NCBI RefSeq assembly: GCF_034092415.1 | Contig: NZ_CP139304.1 | Coordinates: forward strand, 186,001-250,000 | Source: Prochlorococcus sp. MIT 1341 | GTDB lineage: Bacteria; Cyanobacteriota; Cyanobacteriia; PCC-6307; Cyanobiaceae | DNA: 64,000 bases | Reading direction: 5' to 3' | Shown: positions 47,606-57,686 of the stretch, piece after piece | Numbering within the stretch: the stretch's first letter is position 1 | Layout: each line of letters opens with the position of its first letter | The notes under the pieces: model-generated | What the model saw: the letters and a program-made list of their open reading frames with translations, nothing else | What the model was told of the DNA's origin: nothing | The model's database searches: none | Translations under genes and position numbers: made by a program

Positions 47606-49945
47606 TTACTTTGTCGGCTTTTCTAATGGCAATAGACATTTGTCAGAATCACATCCGGCTGGACCCGCTTCAGTGAGTTCTCCAATGTCGTATCTATTTA
47701 GGGCGTCAAAGAAACTATTGCTTACTCTTCTCTTGATTACTTCGGATTGAAGCTCTTCATATTTTTTTGCATCTATTGGTTCAAAGGGAAGTCTTGGAAA
47801 TGTTGCATTTGCATCGAATCTTGCTAGAAGAGCTGCCGAAATATAACCTTTTCCTTTATCAATTGTGTTGTGTATTGCATCTGCAAGTCCTTCTATTTCA
47901 TTTTCTCTAAACTCTATTGTTGCGGAAGTGTTATGTTCAGTGTAATTACTTTGTACCTGCATGTAGAAATCAAATTGTGCAAGAGCAGAGAAGTTATTTA
48001 TATCGACCAAATCTGCACCTGGTAAATTTGCCCAACTTACTTCTGTTGGAATCTCTACAAGCCATTCAGTGCATCTGGGATCAAAAGGATTGTCAAGGAG
48101 TCTGCCATCAGCATCTTTGTCAGATTGAGAAGGTACAACGTTGTATCCGTAATCCATGCATGCCATCGCAACTGGATCATTTTTGCGGAATGTTATACGT
48201 CTTAGAAACCGTTGAGCTTTTGGTGGATGCCAGCCAGGGGCAGCACCAGTTAGAAGGCTTTTTGTGCCAGCAGGTTGAACGGTTGTGCACCTATTTGGTC
48301 TGCGAAGTCCATGTTTGTCGCAATAGCTCCAGACTGTTGAATTGACAGTGTTTTTCCAACTCTGGAGAAAAGCAGACTCTTGTTTTTTGAAATATTTTCC
48401 TTCCTCATTCTCTGGTCTGCCTGCTTCCCACCAGGTAAGCCATTGTGTACCAAAGGCATGTACAAAAAAGTCGAAAAGTCCAGTAAAGCTAACCCCTACA
48501 ATTGGATCCCATGCTCTACTTTGTCTATATCTTTCAACTTCAAATCTGTGATTTAGAAGGCAAGCGACTGAGAGTGCAGCAGCTTTAAATGCATCTGCTT
48601 GACCTTCTTTGTCTGATGGATCGATTTGGTTAAGGTGAACCTCAGCTAAATTGCAATGAAAGTCGGCACCAAGAATTTCTCCACAGGGATTTAGCCCATA
48701 TCTACTAAGCCTGTGCTCAAGTTCAGGTTTTGATATAGGGCCAAAATTAGTTTCAAGCCATTTACTAGCTTCATCTTTTCCTTGCTCACAGTAAATATCG
48801 ACAAACTCTTTATGGAGATCAGGTGTTGTTAATAAGTCAGAGTTGGAGCGAGCTATCGCTTCAGGGGCAAATTGAATAGCACCTTCACCAGACTGGAATT
48901 GCTTTTTAACAGCTTTCAATACTGCTTCTTTATTAGGTTTTGTGTGGTACACCCTTGTGTGGTTGGCCATTCTTAACGCGTCTCTTTCGGGATCTATCCT
49001 CCAATTTCCTTCACTATCCTGTTGCCAAAGGTTTTCTTTTGAATCTGCTGCAAAATTGTCTTCGGCGGAGAACTGTCTCATTCCTGCACTTCTTCTGATA
49101 TTGCCAGCAACGATTGTTACGGCTGCCTCATCAATTAAAAGACAACATTCAACAGAAGTAAGTTTTCGGCCAACTGCTTTGGAAAGTAGTTTTGCGATTC
49201 GGGAGTAGAGATCTTTTAGTTTTACTGGATTAGCCATTCCACCAAACCCTTTTAAGGTCTCTCCAACGGGTCTTACATCTTTCAGGTCAATGTCTACAGA
49301 AATCTTGTTACCATTAAATCTTTTGTCACTGCAAAGATTAAGTAGGTATTGATAGCTATCTACCCAACCTCTTCGACTATCTCCAACTTTTATATATACA
49401 GAGTTGTCGACTATTTGGTGTGTTGTTTTCTCTTTACGTTTATCTTTATCTGTAATACCTATCTCCGAAACTGACCTTATTTCTATTGGATTGATAATAA
49501 CAGGAAGCTTTTCTATAAGGTGTGGTTCAATTATTGCTCCTGTACCGCATCCCATCATTGCTAGGTCCATCATGAGTGCAAAGGCTTCCCAATCAACAAG
49601 ATTGGTAGATGTGCAGTTATATGCGCCAGAGAAATTTTCTTCTTTTCCAATCCAGGGAGTACCGCCAATCCATAGCCATCTGCCGGAAGGTAAAGCTTTC
49701 TTCTCTGATTGCATTCTGGCCATAAGACTTATTTCTTCTTCACTAAGGTTTCCTAGTTTCCTAAGACCTTCGAGATTACGTAAACCAACCTCATCCCAGC
49801 TTTCTCTACCAGATGTTAATCGACGACTATATGTCCGATAAAAAACGGGGTTTGCGGCTGGTGCGGTTAGAGGGAATTCAGCTAGGTTTTTTTCAGGACC
49901 AAGTGTTGAGGTCTTTATTTCTGGTCTGTTTGAGGTAATGGTCAC
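47606..49945 (-). CDS. nrdJ: adenosylcobalamin-dependent ribonucleotide reductase (class II)
   Basis: Reduces ribonucleoside triphosphates to deoxynucleotides using coenzyme B12, without oxygen or iron. About 780 residues. Motifs include ALPSGRWLWIGGTPW near the N-terminus, NCTSTNLVDWEAFALMMDLA, the active-site loop GLNPCGEILG, and the C-terminal redox Cys pair near GPAGCDSDKCLLP. I used the GTG at 49945 (VTITSNRPE); a GTG at 49975 adds ten residues. This is the reductase usual in Prochlorococcus and fits a B12-making organism (see cbiX). It is divergent from a methyltransferase gene. Confidence 0.94.
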   Translation of the reverse strand: MTITSNRPEIKTSTLGPEKNLAEFPLTAPAANPVFYRTYSRRLTSGRESWDEVGLRNLEGLRKLGNLSEEEISLMARMQSEKKALPSGRWLWIGGTPWIGKEENFSGAYNCTSTNLVDWEAFALMMDLAMMGCGTGAIIEPHLIEKLPVIINPIEIRSVSEIGITDKDKRKEKTTHQIVDNSVYIKVGDSRRGWVDSYQYLLNLCSDKRFNGNKISVDIDLKDVRPVGETLKGFGGMANPVKLKDLYSRIAKLLSKAVGRKLTSVECCLLIDEAAVTIVAGNIRRSAGMRQFSAEDNFAADSKENLWQQDSEGNWRIDPERDALRMANHTRVYHTKPNKEAVLKAVKKQFQSGEGAIQFAPEAIARSNSDLLTTPDLHKEFVDIYCEQGKDEASKWLETNFGPISKPELEHRLSRYGLNPCGEILGADFHCNLAEVHLNQIDPSDKEGQADAFKAAALSVACLLNHRFEVERYRQSRAWDPIVGVSFTGLFDFFVHAFGTQWLTWWEAGRPENEEGKYFKKQESAFLQSWKNTVNSTVWSYCDKHGLRRPNRCTTVQPAGTKSLLTGAAPGWHPPKAQRFLRRITFRKNDPVAMACMDYGYNVVPSQSDKDADGRLLDNPFDPRCTEWLVEIPTEVSWANLPGADLVDINNFSALAQFDFYMQVQSNYTEHNTSATIEFRENEIEGLADAIHNTIDKGKGYISAALLARFDANATFPRLPFEPIDAKKYEELQSEVIKRRVSNSFFDALNRYDIGELTEAGPAGCDSDKCLLPLEKPTK

Positions 49946-49985
49946 GGATTCGTTATGCCTAATCAGTAAAAGCACGCTAACGCCA

Positions 49986-50021
49986 CTAATGGTGGTTGCA
50001 ACCTTTCAGTTACACCATTAG
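49986..50021. promoter_or_regulatory. inverted repeat in the nrdJ / methyltransferase intergenic region
   Basis: CTAATGGTG (49986-49994) and CACCATTAG (50013-50021) are exact reverse complements around an 18-base loop that itself begins with the palindrome GTTGCAAC. It lies between two divergent genes, so it could be an operator, or an RNA stem in one leader. It does not match the NrdR box or a cobalamin riboswitch core that I could recognise. Confidence 0.4.
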
Positions 50022-50061
50022 CAGTGTTGGCTAGATACTGTAAAGAAAAATTCCCCCGTCT

Positions 50062-50751
50062 ATGAAGCGTATACCTGAACCGCCACTTATGGAAAACCCT
50101 TTGCAGGCAAAGGTTTATGCAGAAGCTGATTTTAGTAATACAGATTTCTTGTTTTTGGCTCGTTTAGAGGAGCTTTTGCTCAAAAACTCTAGAAACCCAG
50201 GTCCCAAGAGCGTAATTATGGATTTAGGTTGTGGACCGGGAAATATTACAGAGCGTCTTGCTGCTAGATGGCCTATGGCCAAAGTCATAGGTGTAGATGG
50301 CTCTGAAGCGATGCTTTCAATTGCAAGGGAACGACAGTTGAAGTCTTCAAAAGTTATTCAAAAAATAGATTATAGAAATATATTCCTTTCATTTGAGAAA
50401 ATAAGAAAATCTACTTTCAGTGCCACTGCAAACATTCTTGTAAGTAATAGTCTTCTTCATCATTATCCAGATCCAGCTGCTTTTTGGGAGGTTATAAAAA
50501 CGCTTTCGTCTTCGGGCGCATATGTTTTTCATCGAGATTTAGTTAGACCATCTCACGAAGAACAAATCCTTTTATTACAGAAGAAATATCTTCCAGATTG
50601 CCACTACATACTTAAAAGTGATTATTTGGCTTCTTTACGCGCCTCCTTTACACTGGATGAGGTGAAAGAACAGCTCCTGGTGCACGGCTTAGAGAAGCTT
50701 GAGGTCATTATTTCAGGTGATCGCTATCTAGAAGTTTTTGGGCAATTATAA
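50062..50751 (+). CDS. class I SAM-dependent methyltransferase
   Basis: A 229-residue methyltransferase with motif [21 protein letters not shown], motif [16 protein letters not shown], and a post-motif [20 protein letters not shown]. This is the small-molecule type similar to trans-aconitate methyltransferase. No specific substrate is evident. The following gene prfC starts 48 bases later on the same strand. Confidence 0.85.
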   Translation: MKRIPEPPLMENPLQAKVYAEADFSNTDFLFLARLEELLLKNSRNPGPKSVIMDLGCGPGNITERLAARWPMAKVIGVDGSEAMLSIARERQLKSSKVIQKIDYRNIFLSFEKIRKSTFSATANILVSNSLLHHYPDPAAFWEVIKTLSSSGAYVFHRDLVRPSHEEQILLLQKKYLPDCHYILKSDYLASLRASFTLDEVKEQLLVHGLEKLEVIISGDRYLEVFGQL

Positions 50752-50799
50752 GATGCTCAAGTTTACCTATCAACAACTACAACCAAATTCATCAATGTC

Positions 50800-52458
50800 G
50801 TGATCCCTGAGCAATCATTCAAACAGAACTCTTCTGATGAAGAATTGGCTATGGCCTTAGCAAATGCTGTAGGTAAACGAAGAAATTTCGCAATTATTTC
50901 CCATCCAGATGCTGGAAAAACCACTCTTACAGAAAAACTACTTTTATATGGAGGTGCTATCCAGCAGGCAGGTGCAGTTAAAGCAAGAGGTGAGCAACGA
51001 AAAGTTACTTCTGATTGGATGGAATTAGAAAAGCAACGAGGTATTTCAATTACATCAACTGTTCTACAATTTGATTATAGCAACAACACAATTAATCTTC
51101 TTGATACACCCGGCCATCAGGACTTTTCAGAAGACACTTATAGAACACTTGCAGCGGCAGACAATGCTGTAATGCTTGAAGATGCTGCAAAAGGTTTAGA
51201 ACCTCAAACGCGAAAACTTTTTGAAGTCTGCCGGATGAGAAATATACCAATTTTTACATTCATCAACAAAATGGATAGGCCAGGGCAAGAACCACTAAGG
51301 CTATTAGATGAAATAGAATCTGAATTAAAATTAGCTTGTTGGCCAGTTAATTGGCCTATAGGAAGTGGAGAACTATTTAGAGGTGTCATTGATAGGAGAA
51401 GCAAAGAAGTAATACTGTTCACTCGGGCTGAAAGAGGAAGGCAATCCGAAGAAAAACACTTGAATATTGATGATCCAGAACTGAAATCCTTAGTTGAGCA
51501 AGAGCTTCTTAGTCAGTCTTTAGAAGAACTTGATTTATTAGAAACAGCAGGTTCCGAGTTGGATTATGAACTGATACAGGCAGGTGAATTAACTCCAGTT
51601 TTTTTTGGGTCTGCAATGACAAATTTTGGAGTACGACCTTTTCTAGATGCTTTTCTAGATATGGCGCAAGGACCATCCTCGAGGTTATCAAGTGAGGGTC
51701 TTGTTGATCCATTGTCTTCAGATTTCAGTGGATTTGTTTTCAAATTGCAGGCCAATATGGATCCGAAACATAGAGATAGAGTGGCTTTTCTGCGTATATG
51801 TAGCGGTCGTTTTGAAAAAGATATGACAGTAAATCATGCCCGTACTGGGAAGACAATTAAACTTTCACGTCCTCAGAAACTTTTTGGACAAGAAAGAGCT
51901 GTTGTTGATGATGCATACCCTGGCGATATTATTGGTTTAAATAACCCTGGAATGTTTGCTATAGGGGATACCCTTTATAAAGGGAAAAAAGTCGAATATG
52001 AAGGTATACCTTGTTTTAGTCCTGAGATTTTTAGTTGGTTACGTAATCCCAATCCTTCGGCTTTTAAAAATTTTAGGAAGGGTGTAAATCAACTAAGGGA
52101 AGAAGGAGCAGTTCAGATTTTGTATGATAAGGATGAAAGTAAAAGAGATCCCATTCTTGCGGCTGTTGGTCAGTTGCAATTAGAGGTTGTACAGCATCGA
52201 TTGGAAAATGAATATGGAGTAGAGACTCGTTTGGAACCTATGGGATATCAGTTGGCAAGGTGGGTTAACGGAGGGTGGAAAGTTTTAGATGAAATAGGAC
52301 GTATTTTTAATTGTAAAATTGTTCAAGATGCTTGGTCTAGGCCTGTTCTGTTGTTTAAAAACGATTGGAACCTAAATCAACTTTTAGAAGACCATATAGA
52401 ACTTGAACTAAGCTCTGTTGCTCCTGTAGTTAGCGGAGTTGAACCTATAAGCCTTTAA
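50800..52458 (+). CDS. prfC: peptide chain release factor 3
   Basis: A translational GTPase that recycles RF1/RF2 from the ribosome after termination. The G domain has [20 protein letters not shown] (P-loop), [16 protein letters not shown] (G3) and INKMDRPG (G4). The RF3-typical [16 protein letters not shown] follows the switch region. At 552 residues the length is slightly above the E. coli protein, with a short N-terminal extension ([12 protein letters not shown]). Start GTG. Confidence 0.96.
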   Translation: MIPEQSFKQNSSDEELAMALANAVGKRRNFAIISHPDAGKTTLTEKLLLYGGAIQQAGAVKARGEQRKVTSDWMELEKQRGISITSTVLQFDYSNNTINLLDTPGHQDFSEDTYRTLAAADNAVMLEDAAKGLEPQTRKLFEVCRMRNIPIFTFINKMDRPGQEPLRLLDEIESELKLACWPVNWPIGSGELFRGVIDRRSKEVILFTRAERGRQSEEKHLNIDDPELKSLVEQELLSQSLEELDLLETAGSELDYELIQAGELTPVFFGSAMTNFGVRPFLDAFLDMAQGPSSRLSSEGLVDPLSSDFSGFVFKLQANMDPKHRDRVAFLRICSGRFEKDMTVNHARTGKTIKLSRPQKLFGQERAVVDDAYPGDIIGLNNPGMFAIGDTLYKGKKVEYEGIPCFSPEIFSWLRNPNPSAFKNFRKGVNQLREEGAVQILYDKDESKRDPILAAVGQLQLEVVQHRLENEYGVETRLEPMGYQLARWVNGGWKVLDEIGRIFNCKIVQDAWSRPVLLFKNDWNLNQLLEDHIELELSSVAPVVSGVEPISL

Positions 52459-52568
52459 GTTATGCAATAACATAGCTTTTATTCCAATTCTCTACGGTTG
52501 TTACTCGCTATTGGCTAATATCATAAAACTGAGATTATCAACCTCAGACAGAATTCCTTATTTTACTC

Positions 52569-53264
52569 ATGTCATCTGGGACCGACTCTAGTTTAAATCC
52601 AGATTCGAAAGACCCATATGCAAACTTGGGCTTGAAGCCTGGAGCCAGTTTTGATGAGGTCCAAAAAGCAAGAGAAAAAAAATTGGAAGAGGTTGGAGAG
52701 GACCAAAAAGCAAGAGCACAAATAGAAGCTTCTTATGATTCAGTTTTGATGAGCAGCCTTAAACAGAGACAGTTGGGAAAGGTAAGTACAGCTGCTGCTA
52801 ATGCTTCGCAAAAGGAGCAAGCAATAACAGACAGGCAAGATGAAAATGGAAAAGTAATTCCCTTCCTCCCAAAATTTCCTCGGATCGAAGCTATTTCTGA
52901 TGACAATAGTTTGTTTTCTTTATTTCCAACATTAGAATTATCCCAAGGACAAGGATTGATTGTCAGACTTGGGATAGGGATTCTTGCTTTTATTATTTTA
53001 TATTTATCGGACTCTTCCTCGGTAGATCTAATTTTGCCAATATCAGTTTTAGCGGTTGTAATTAGTCAGATTAAACGAGGACGAAGGATATTGCCTTCCC
53101 TTGGATGGAGCGTTGTTTTGCTTTCAGTAGGATTAATGATTGGTGGGCTATTATCTAACTCTTTATATTCACAATATGCTGATGGAGGGATGTTTTCCCA
53201 TGACCAGTTAGAAGCATTTCCTGCACTTGTTTTACTTTTACTTGGCGCCCTATTTCTTGCTTAA
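52569..53264 (+). CDS. CPP1-like / J-like domain membrane protein
   Basis: A 231-residue protein with an N-terminal J-like segment (DPYANLGLKPGASFDEVQKA then REKKLEEVGED) without the HPD motif. It ends in three to four membrane helices (LIVRLGIGILAFIILYL onwards). This matches the CPP1 family (chaperone-like protein of protochlorophyllide reductase, DUF3353) found in cyanobacteria and chloroplasts, which stabilises light-dependent POR. Interaction with POR is inferred from the family, not seen here. Confidence 0.82.
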   Translation: MSSGTDSSLNPDSKDPYANLGLKPGASFDEVQKAREKKLEEVGEDQKARAQIEASYDSVLMSSLKQRQLGKVSTAAANASQKEQAITDRQDENGKVIPFLPKFPRIEAISDDNSLFSLFPTLELSQGQGLIVRLGIGILAFIILYLSDSSSVDLILPISVLAVVISQIKRGRRILPSLGWSVVLLSVGLMIGGLLSNSLYSQYADGGMFSHDQLEAFPALVLLLLGALFLA

Positions 53265-53289
53265 CGCCATAAAAAGCACTCTAACATTA

Positions 53290-54195
53290 TCAATAGCCAT
53301 CAATAATATGTTTCAACTCCTCCTCATTTATTAAATATATCTTGCTACAAAAATGACATTTTATTTCAGCAGATTTTTCTTGGCTAAGAATAGAAACTAA
53401 TTCATTTTTACCTAAAAGCTTAAGTGCTTCTATGCTTTTTTCTTTTTTACAATTACATTGAAATTTAACATCTTGACTATTTGGTTGTTTACTCTCGTCA
53501 ATGGGATCAAGTTCGGGGAATACTTCTTCGAATAAGTCCCTTAGATTATCTTGGTATGCTATTAATGCTTCGTTGAATGATGTAATCTCTCTACAACGTT
53601 CTTCCAGTAAAGAAACTAAAAGTGGTTCTTGAGCAGCTTTAGGAAGTACTTGGACAAGAAGTCCACCGGCACAGGTGACTTCTTTATTACTTATTTTCTC
53701 ACCAACAAATACAGCAGATGGTGTTTGTTCTGAATGTAATAAATAAGAAGCAATATCTTCTCCGATGCAGCCGCTTACAAGTTCAACTGTACTGGTATAG
53801 GGAGCACCTTTACCCTCATCTCTTATTACATGTAAGTAGCCTTTCCCGGAAGCCGATTGGAAATCAAATTTGTATTCTCCTAACTGATCTTTTACTAAAT
53901 CTAATTCAAGCGAAGGGTTTCCTACATACCCTCTGACAGTTCCATCTCTACCTGCGTCTACCATTAAGCCATTTATGGGTCCATCAGAGCTGAGCCTTAT
54001 ATTTACTCGACCGTGCTTAACTTTCATTGAACTTGCTAGAAGTAACCCTGCACTTATTGACCTGCTAAGTATTGCAGTGCATAGATAAGAGAGCCCATGC
54101 CTTTTTTGTGCCATTTTTGTTGATTGAGTTGTAACTACTGCCACAAGACGAATTCCACCATTTGCTGCAGTGGCTCTTACTAATCGATCATTCAT
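53290..54195 (-). CDS. hslO: redox-regulated chaperone Hsp33
   Basis: A 301-residue chaperone activated by oxidation. The N-terminal substrate-binding domain ends before the C-terminal zinc centre, formed by the Cys pairs in [11 protein letters not shown] and [12 protein letters not shown] (CxC and CxxC, about 30 residues apart). On oxidative stress these release zinc and the protein holds unfolded clients. All four Cys are present, so it should be functional. It lies 13 bases downstream of the ABC ATPase gene on the same strand. Confidence 0.95.
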   Translation of the reverse strand: MNDRLVRATAANGGIRLVAVVTTQSTKMAQKRHGLSYLCTAILSRSISAGLLLASSMKVKHGRVNIRLSSDGPINGLMVDAGRDGTVRGYVGNPSLELDLVKDQLGEYKFDFQSASGKGYLHVIRDEGKGAPYTSTVELVSGCIGEDIASYLLHSEQTPSAVFVGEKISNKEVTCAGGLLVQVLPKAAQEPLLVSLLEERCREITSFNEALIAYQDNLRDLFEEVFPELDPIDESKQPNSQDVKFQCNCKKEKSIEALKLLGKNELVSILSQEKSAEIKCHFCSKIYLINEEELKHIIDGY

Positions 54196-54208
54196 TTTTG
54201 TTTTCCAT

Positions 54209-54847
54209 TTAATCGGATCTTTTCATGATTGAAAGATTTCCTCCTCGAAGCTCGTACCTATTTGCATTCCATGATTTAAACAACTCAGGTTCGTGAGTAA
54301 CTATTATCAAAAATTTGCTTTTAGATAGTTTTGCAAGCAATTCTAGTATTTCATCCTTAACTGACCAATCTAGGCCAGCAGTTGGTTCATCGAGAAGTAA
54401 TACCTTAGGTTTACGAAGCAATTGAACTGCTAGTGCAAGTCGCCTTTGTTGACCACCACTTAGTTTCTCAGGGGCCAATCTAAGGTCTATGTCTGGAAGG
54501 CCTACTTCTTTAAGGGAATTTGTCTGTTCTTGACTACTGAGTCTTTTGTGACCTAGTCGAAGCTCTTGAGCAACAGTTAGCCCAAGGAAATGACGCTCTG
54601 GGAATTGAAAAACTACACCGCATAACCACCTTCTTTGTCTTGGATTTAGAGGCTTGTTATTCCAAATGACGTTACCCTTCTCTTGTTTAGCAATGCCACT
54701 CACAACTTCAATAAGGCTGGTCTTTCCACATCCGCTACTGCCTGCTACAACTGCTGGGATCCCGTTTATAACACTCAGGGATAAACCATTTAGGATAGGA
54801 AACCTTGATGTAGCAGGTCTGTAGTAAATGTCTTTCAATTCCAGCAT
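54209..54847 (-). CDS. ABC transporter ATP-binding protein (ECF-like)
   Basis: A stand-alone ATPase of 212 residues. Walker [14 protein letters not shown], a Q-loop of the EcfA type ([15 protein letters not shown]), the signature [16 protein letters not shown], Walker [15 protein letters not shown] and H-loop ITHE-like ([10 protein letters not shown]). The Q-loop FPE is typical of energy-coupling-factor transporters and their plastid homologues (ABCI11 group). No permease gene is adjacent, so the partner must be elsewhere. Cotranscribed with hslO. Confidence 0.85.
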   Translation of the reverse strand: MLELKDIYYRPATSRFPILNGLSLSVINGIPAVVAGSSGCGKTSLIEVVSGIAKQEKGNVIWNNKPLNPRQRRWLCGVVFQFPERHFLGLTVAQELRLGHKRLSSQEQTNSLKEVGLPDIDLRLAPEKLSGGQQRRLALAVQLLRKPKVLLLDEPTAGLDWSVKDEILELLAKLSKSKFLIIVTHEPELFKSWNANRYELRGGNLSIMKRSD

Positions 54848-54957
54848 TGGATTTTCTCAACAGAACTATTTCGTCTAAGAACCATCTCCGCTATTTTTTA
54901 GTTTAGGTATTTTTATCCTCCACTTTGAGTTTTAATGATGATTACCCCTATTGAGAC

Positions 54958-55401
54958 ATGCAAGTAACATTTCGAGAAGTCGACCCCTTTAATTGCTGGT
55001 TATGGCTTCGATTTGCACATGTACCTAGTCATGGAGAGCGAAAATACCTCGACGGAATTCTTGATAGTTGGTATGTGATCGGACGTTTAGGTGGGTTTAA
55101 TGCAGAAAATCTTCAAGCTCATCAAGAATCAAACGATTTGAGTTTTATGAATTATGATAATGATCAGGCTTCATTAGCTATTCCAGCATTGATGCATAAT
55201 CTTGGACAAGTCGAATATAAAGATTCTTGGGCAAGGTTTTGGGTAGATTTTGGAACTTGTGATTCAATATCTATAGATATCTTGATTAATTTACTTTCTC
55301 ATACTGATAGCCAACTTCTAGATTTAGAAGAAATAGTAATAGGAGGTGTTAATGAAAGTTGGGATATTGACGAGCACCCTGACGCAATTTTTGAACCATA
55401 A
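54958..55401 (+). CDS. DUF3531 family protein
   Basis: A 147-residue soluble protein beginning MQVTFREVDPFNCWLWLRFA, followed by YLDGILDSWYVIGRLGGFNA and WARFWVDFGTCDSISIDILI. This matches DUF3531, conserved in cyanobacteria and plastids and of unknown function. The start codon ATG is unambiguous. It is 9 bases from rsmE on the same strand and probably shares its transcript. Confidence 0.82.
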   Translation: MQVTFREVDPFNCWLWLRFAHVPSHGERKYLDGILDSWYVIGRLGGFNAENLQAHQESNDLSFMNYDNDQASLAIPALMHNLGQVEYKDSWARFWVDFGTCDSISIDILINLLSHTDSQLLDLEEIVIGGVNESWDIDEHPDAIFEP

Positions 55402-55410
55402 AAGTATATT

Positions 55411-56175
55411 TTGTCAGAATCTAGACGTCTCCTGATTGAACCCATACGATTGAAGTCTATAAAAGCTTCAACTAGAGAGCTACAATTAAATAGTCAAGAA
55501 ATCCATTATCTATATAGGGTTCTTAGACTTAGAAAAGGTAGCATTATTAATATTGTCGATGGCTTAGGTAATCTTTGGGAAGCTGTTTTTCAGGAAAAGA
55601 AAACAGTCCTTTTTTTAACTGCTATTGACGCTCCCATTATTCACATACCTCGAACTAAGCCAAAACTTGGCCTTGCTGTTGTGGTTCCAAAAAGAGGATT
55701 TGACGATATTCTTCGTATGAGTTGTGAGTTGGGCATAGATATTGTTCAACCTTTAAATTCGGACAGAAGTAACCCTTCTTATATTGATCGTCAATCCAGA
55801 TGGAACTCGATTATTCGAGAGGCTGTCGAGCAATCAGAAAGACTCTGGCAACCAGATCTTTTATCACAAAGCAAAGCTACAGATTGGCTAAAATGTTGTG
55901 GCAAAAGATTTCCTATAGCATTCGCTCAAACAAGAATTAGTGGTTTAAAAGAACTAGTTTCCTGGCTTGATAACCTCGAAGATAGTATTGAACAGGCATG
56001 GGTGGTTATTGGTCCTGAGGGAGGGTGGAGTGCATCAGAAGTTTCCTTGGTTGAGTCCTTAGGTCTTGAGAGTGTTGAATTTAGTGATCAGATTCTTACG
56101 ACTTCAACAGCAGCAATTGCTGCGACACAAATCATGGTTGGTTGGAGACGTATAGAGTTGAAAAATCTTAAATAA
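55411..56175 (+). CDS. rsmE: 16S rRNA m3U1498 methyltransferase
   Basis: SPOUT-class methyltransferase that modifies U1498 of 16S rRNA. The N-terminal PUA-like part has HYLYRVLRLRKGSIINIVDG. The C-terminal knot shows VVVPKRGFDDILRMSCELGI, REAVEQSERLWQPDLL, VVIGPEGGWSASEVSLVESL and DQILTTSTAAIAAT, all in order. Length 254 is normal. The start is TTG. It sits 9 bases after the DUF3531 gene. Confidence 0.95.
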   Translation: MSESRRLLIEPIRLKSIKASTRELQLNSQEIHYLYRVLRLRKGSIINIVDGLGNLWEAVFQEKKTVLFLTAIDAPIIHIPRTKPKLGLAVVVPKRGFDDILRMSCELGIDIVQPLNSDRSNPSYIDRQSRWNSIIREAVEQSERLWQPDLLSQSKATDWLKCCGKRFPIAFAQTRISGLKELVSWLDNLEDSIEQAWVVIGPEGGWSASEVSLVESLGLESVEFSDQILTTSTAAIAATQIMVGWRRIELKNLK

Positions 56176-56222
56176 GTGATTTATTTAGGAGAGCTTTTCA
56201 TTAATGTCGCTTTTATAGCTTT

Positions 56223-56966
56223 ATGGTTTCATTTTTTTCGACATACCATCAATGGTCGTTTGCATTCCTGATCAATACTATATTGATTTTATCTTTCCAT
56301 AGATTACCCCTTCTAACTAGAGCAGGCTGGATTCATTCGGGAATTCTTGGGACCATACTATGGGGTTGTCTTGGGGTTAATGGATGGCTAGCCGTTGTCG
56401 CCTATTTGATCCTCGGATCATTGGTTACCAAGGTCGGATTTTTATATAAGACACGTAAAGGATTAGCTGAGTCGAGAGGTGGTAAACGAGGCCCGGAAAA
56501 CGTTTGGGGAGCTGCTTTTATAGGGGCACTTTTAGCTATCTTGATTGGTCTAGGAGTTGGAGACGAATCTATTGTTAGAATAGGCTTTGCTGCAAGTTTT
56601 TCTTCTAAACTTGCAGATACTTTTGGGAGTGAAATTGGTAAAAGATGGGGTAAAAGGGCTTACTTGATAACAAACTTTCAAACTGTTTCACCTGGTACAG
56701 AAGGAGCAATAAGTGTTAATGGTACCTTGGCAAGTTTTCTAGGAAGCATTGTGATGACTAGTGTAATGGCCTTTTTAGAGATTATTCCTTTTGAAAAGGC
56801 TTTTTTTATAGTTTTTATTGCGGGTGTCATTGCCACTCTAATCGAGAGCATATTAGGAGCAACATTGCAATCTAGGTTTACTTGGCTTACTAATGAGTTG
56901 ATAAATGGAATACAAACTTTTATAGCTGCATTTATAGCGATAATATTAGCTATTATATATCTATAA
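56223..56966 (+). CDS. DUF92 / TIGR00297 family membrane protein (VTE6-like)
   Basis: A 247-residue integral membrane protein with about six spans. GRAESRGGKRGPENVWGAA-like loop residues (LAESRGGKRGPENVWGA) and SFSSKLADTFGSEIGKRWGK match the family. Its plant and cyanobacterial members include VTE6, a phytyl-phosphate kinase that recycles phytol from chlorophyll for tocopherol. Here, phytol recycling into chlorophyll or phylloquinone is a reasonable inference. It follows rsmE by 47 bases and is convergent with the SGNH gene. Confidence 0.85.
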   Translation: MVSFFSTYHQWSFAFLINTILILSFHRLPLLTRAGWIHSGILGTILWGCLGVNGWLAVVAYLILGSLVTKVGFLYKTRKGLAESRGGKRGPENVWGAAFIGALLAILIGLGVGDESIVRIGFAASFSSKLADTFGSEIGKRWGKRAYLITNFQTVSPGTEGAISVNGTLASFLGSIVMTSVMAFLEIIPFEKAFFIVFIAGVIATLIESILGATLQSRFTWLTNELINGIQTFIAAFIAIILAIIYL

Positions 56967-56974
56967 CTACTATT

Positions 56975-57655
56975 TTAGTTTACATGGGATGTTTCCATAA
57001 TGACCTCAAGGTTTGCCCATTTTAAGAGCGCTGGCCAACCTAAAACTCTTTTATAGATCCAATAGTGTCCATCTGAATTAAGATGAATACCATCAGGTTC
57101 AATCCACGTTCGCCAATGTGGCTCTTCTAACATTGCCTTATGAATAGATAGAAAGGGCACATTCGTTTCTAAGCAGGCCTCCTCAATTTGTGCTTCGTAT
57201 TCCGATATAGCTTCATTTGAATACCATAGGCAACCTGCATAAGGCATTAATTCTTCATCGACAGGGGTTAAACCTAAAACCAAAACTTCTGTTTCTTTCT
57301 TTATTTCGTTTATTAATTGCTTTAACCCAAAAAGATATGCCTCCTTCGTCAGTTGGAACCTACCGTCCAGTCTCCCTATTCTGGCTGCATCGTTTAACCC
57401 AACTGATAAAAGTAATCCTTCTGGATATTTTCGACGTAATTCCCCACGTAAATGCCATTCATGTTTCCATCTTCTAGCAACTTTTTCTAATCCATCACCG
57501 CGTATTCCTAGTGGATAGACAACTGGAGCATTTGGAGTTGACATCCAATTTCTCCGAAGCCTTTCGCACCATCCACCCTCATATCTATCACCCCAGCCGT
57601 AAACACCGCTATCTCCAATTACTATTAGCTTTCTTGGTGCATTAATCATTCCCAT
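56975..57655 (-). CDS. SGNH/GDSL-type hydrolase
   Basis: A 227-residue esterase-like protein. The four SGNH blocks are visible: IVIGDSGVYGWGDRYEGGW (block I, Ser), RGDGLEKV (block II Gly), LLSVGLNDAARIG (block III Asn) and EPDGIHLNSDGHYWIY (block V, Asp-His). The frame extends to 57757, overlapping the upstream permease gene; the ATG at 57655 (MGMINAPRKLIVIGDSG) avoids this. It is the last gene after phnD-phnC-phnE, so it may act on the transported compound, or may be unrelated. Confidence 0.83.
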   Translation of the reverse strand: MGMINAPRKLIVIGDSGVYGWGDRYEGGWCERLRRNWMSTPNAPVVYPLGIRGDGLEKVARRWKHEWHLRGELRRKYPEGLLLSVGLNDAARIGRLDGRFQLTKEAYLFGLKQLINEIKKETEVLVLGLTPVDEELMPYAGCLWYSNEAISEYEAQIEEACLETNVPFLSIHKAMLEEPHWRTWIEPDGIHLNSDGHYWIYKRVLGWPALLKWANLEVIMETSHVN

Positions 57656-57686
57656 AGTAAAACTTACTTTGTCAAGCTTGAAAAGG

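Noticed and set aside
49976-50061. Cobalamin riboswitch upstream of nrdJ
   Set aside because: The gap is too short for the full aptamer and I could not find the B12-box core in the minus-strand orientation.
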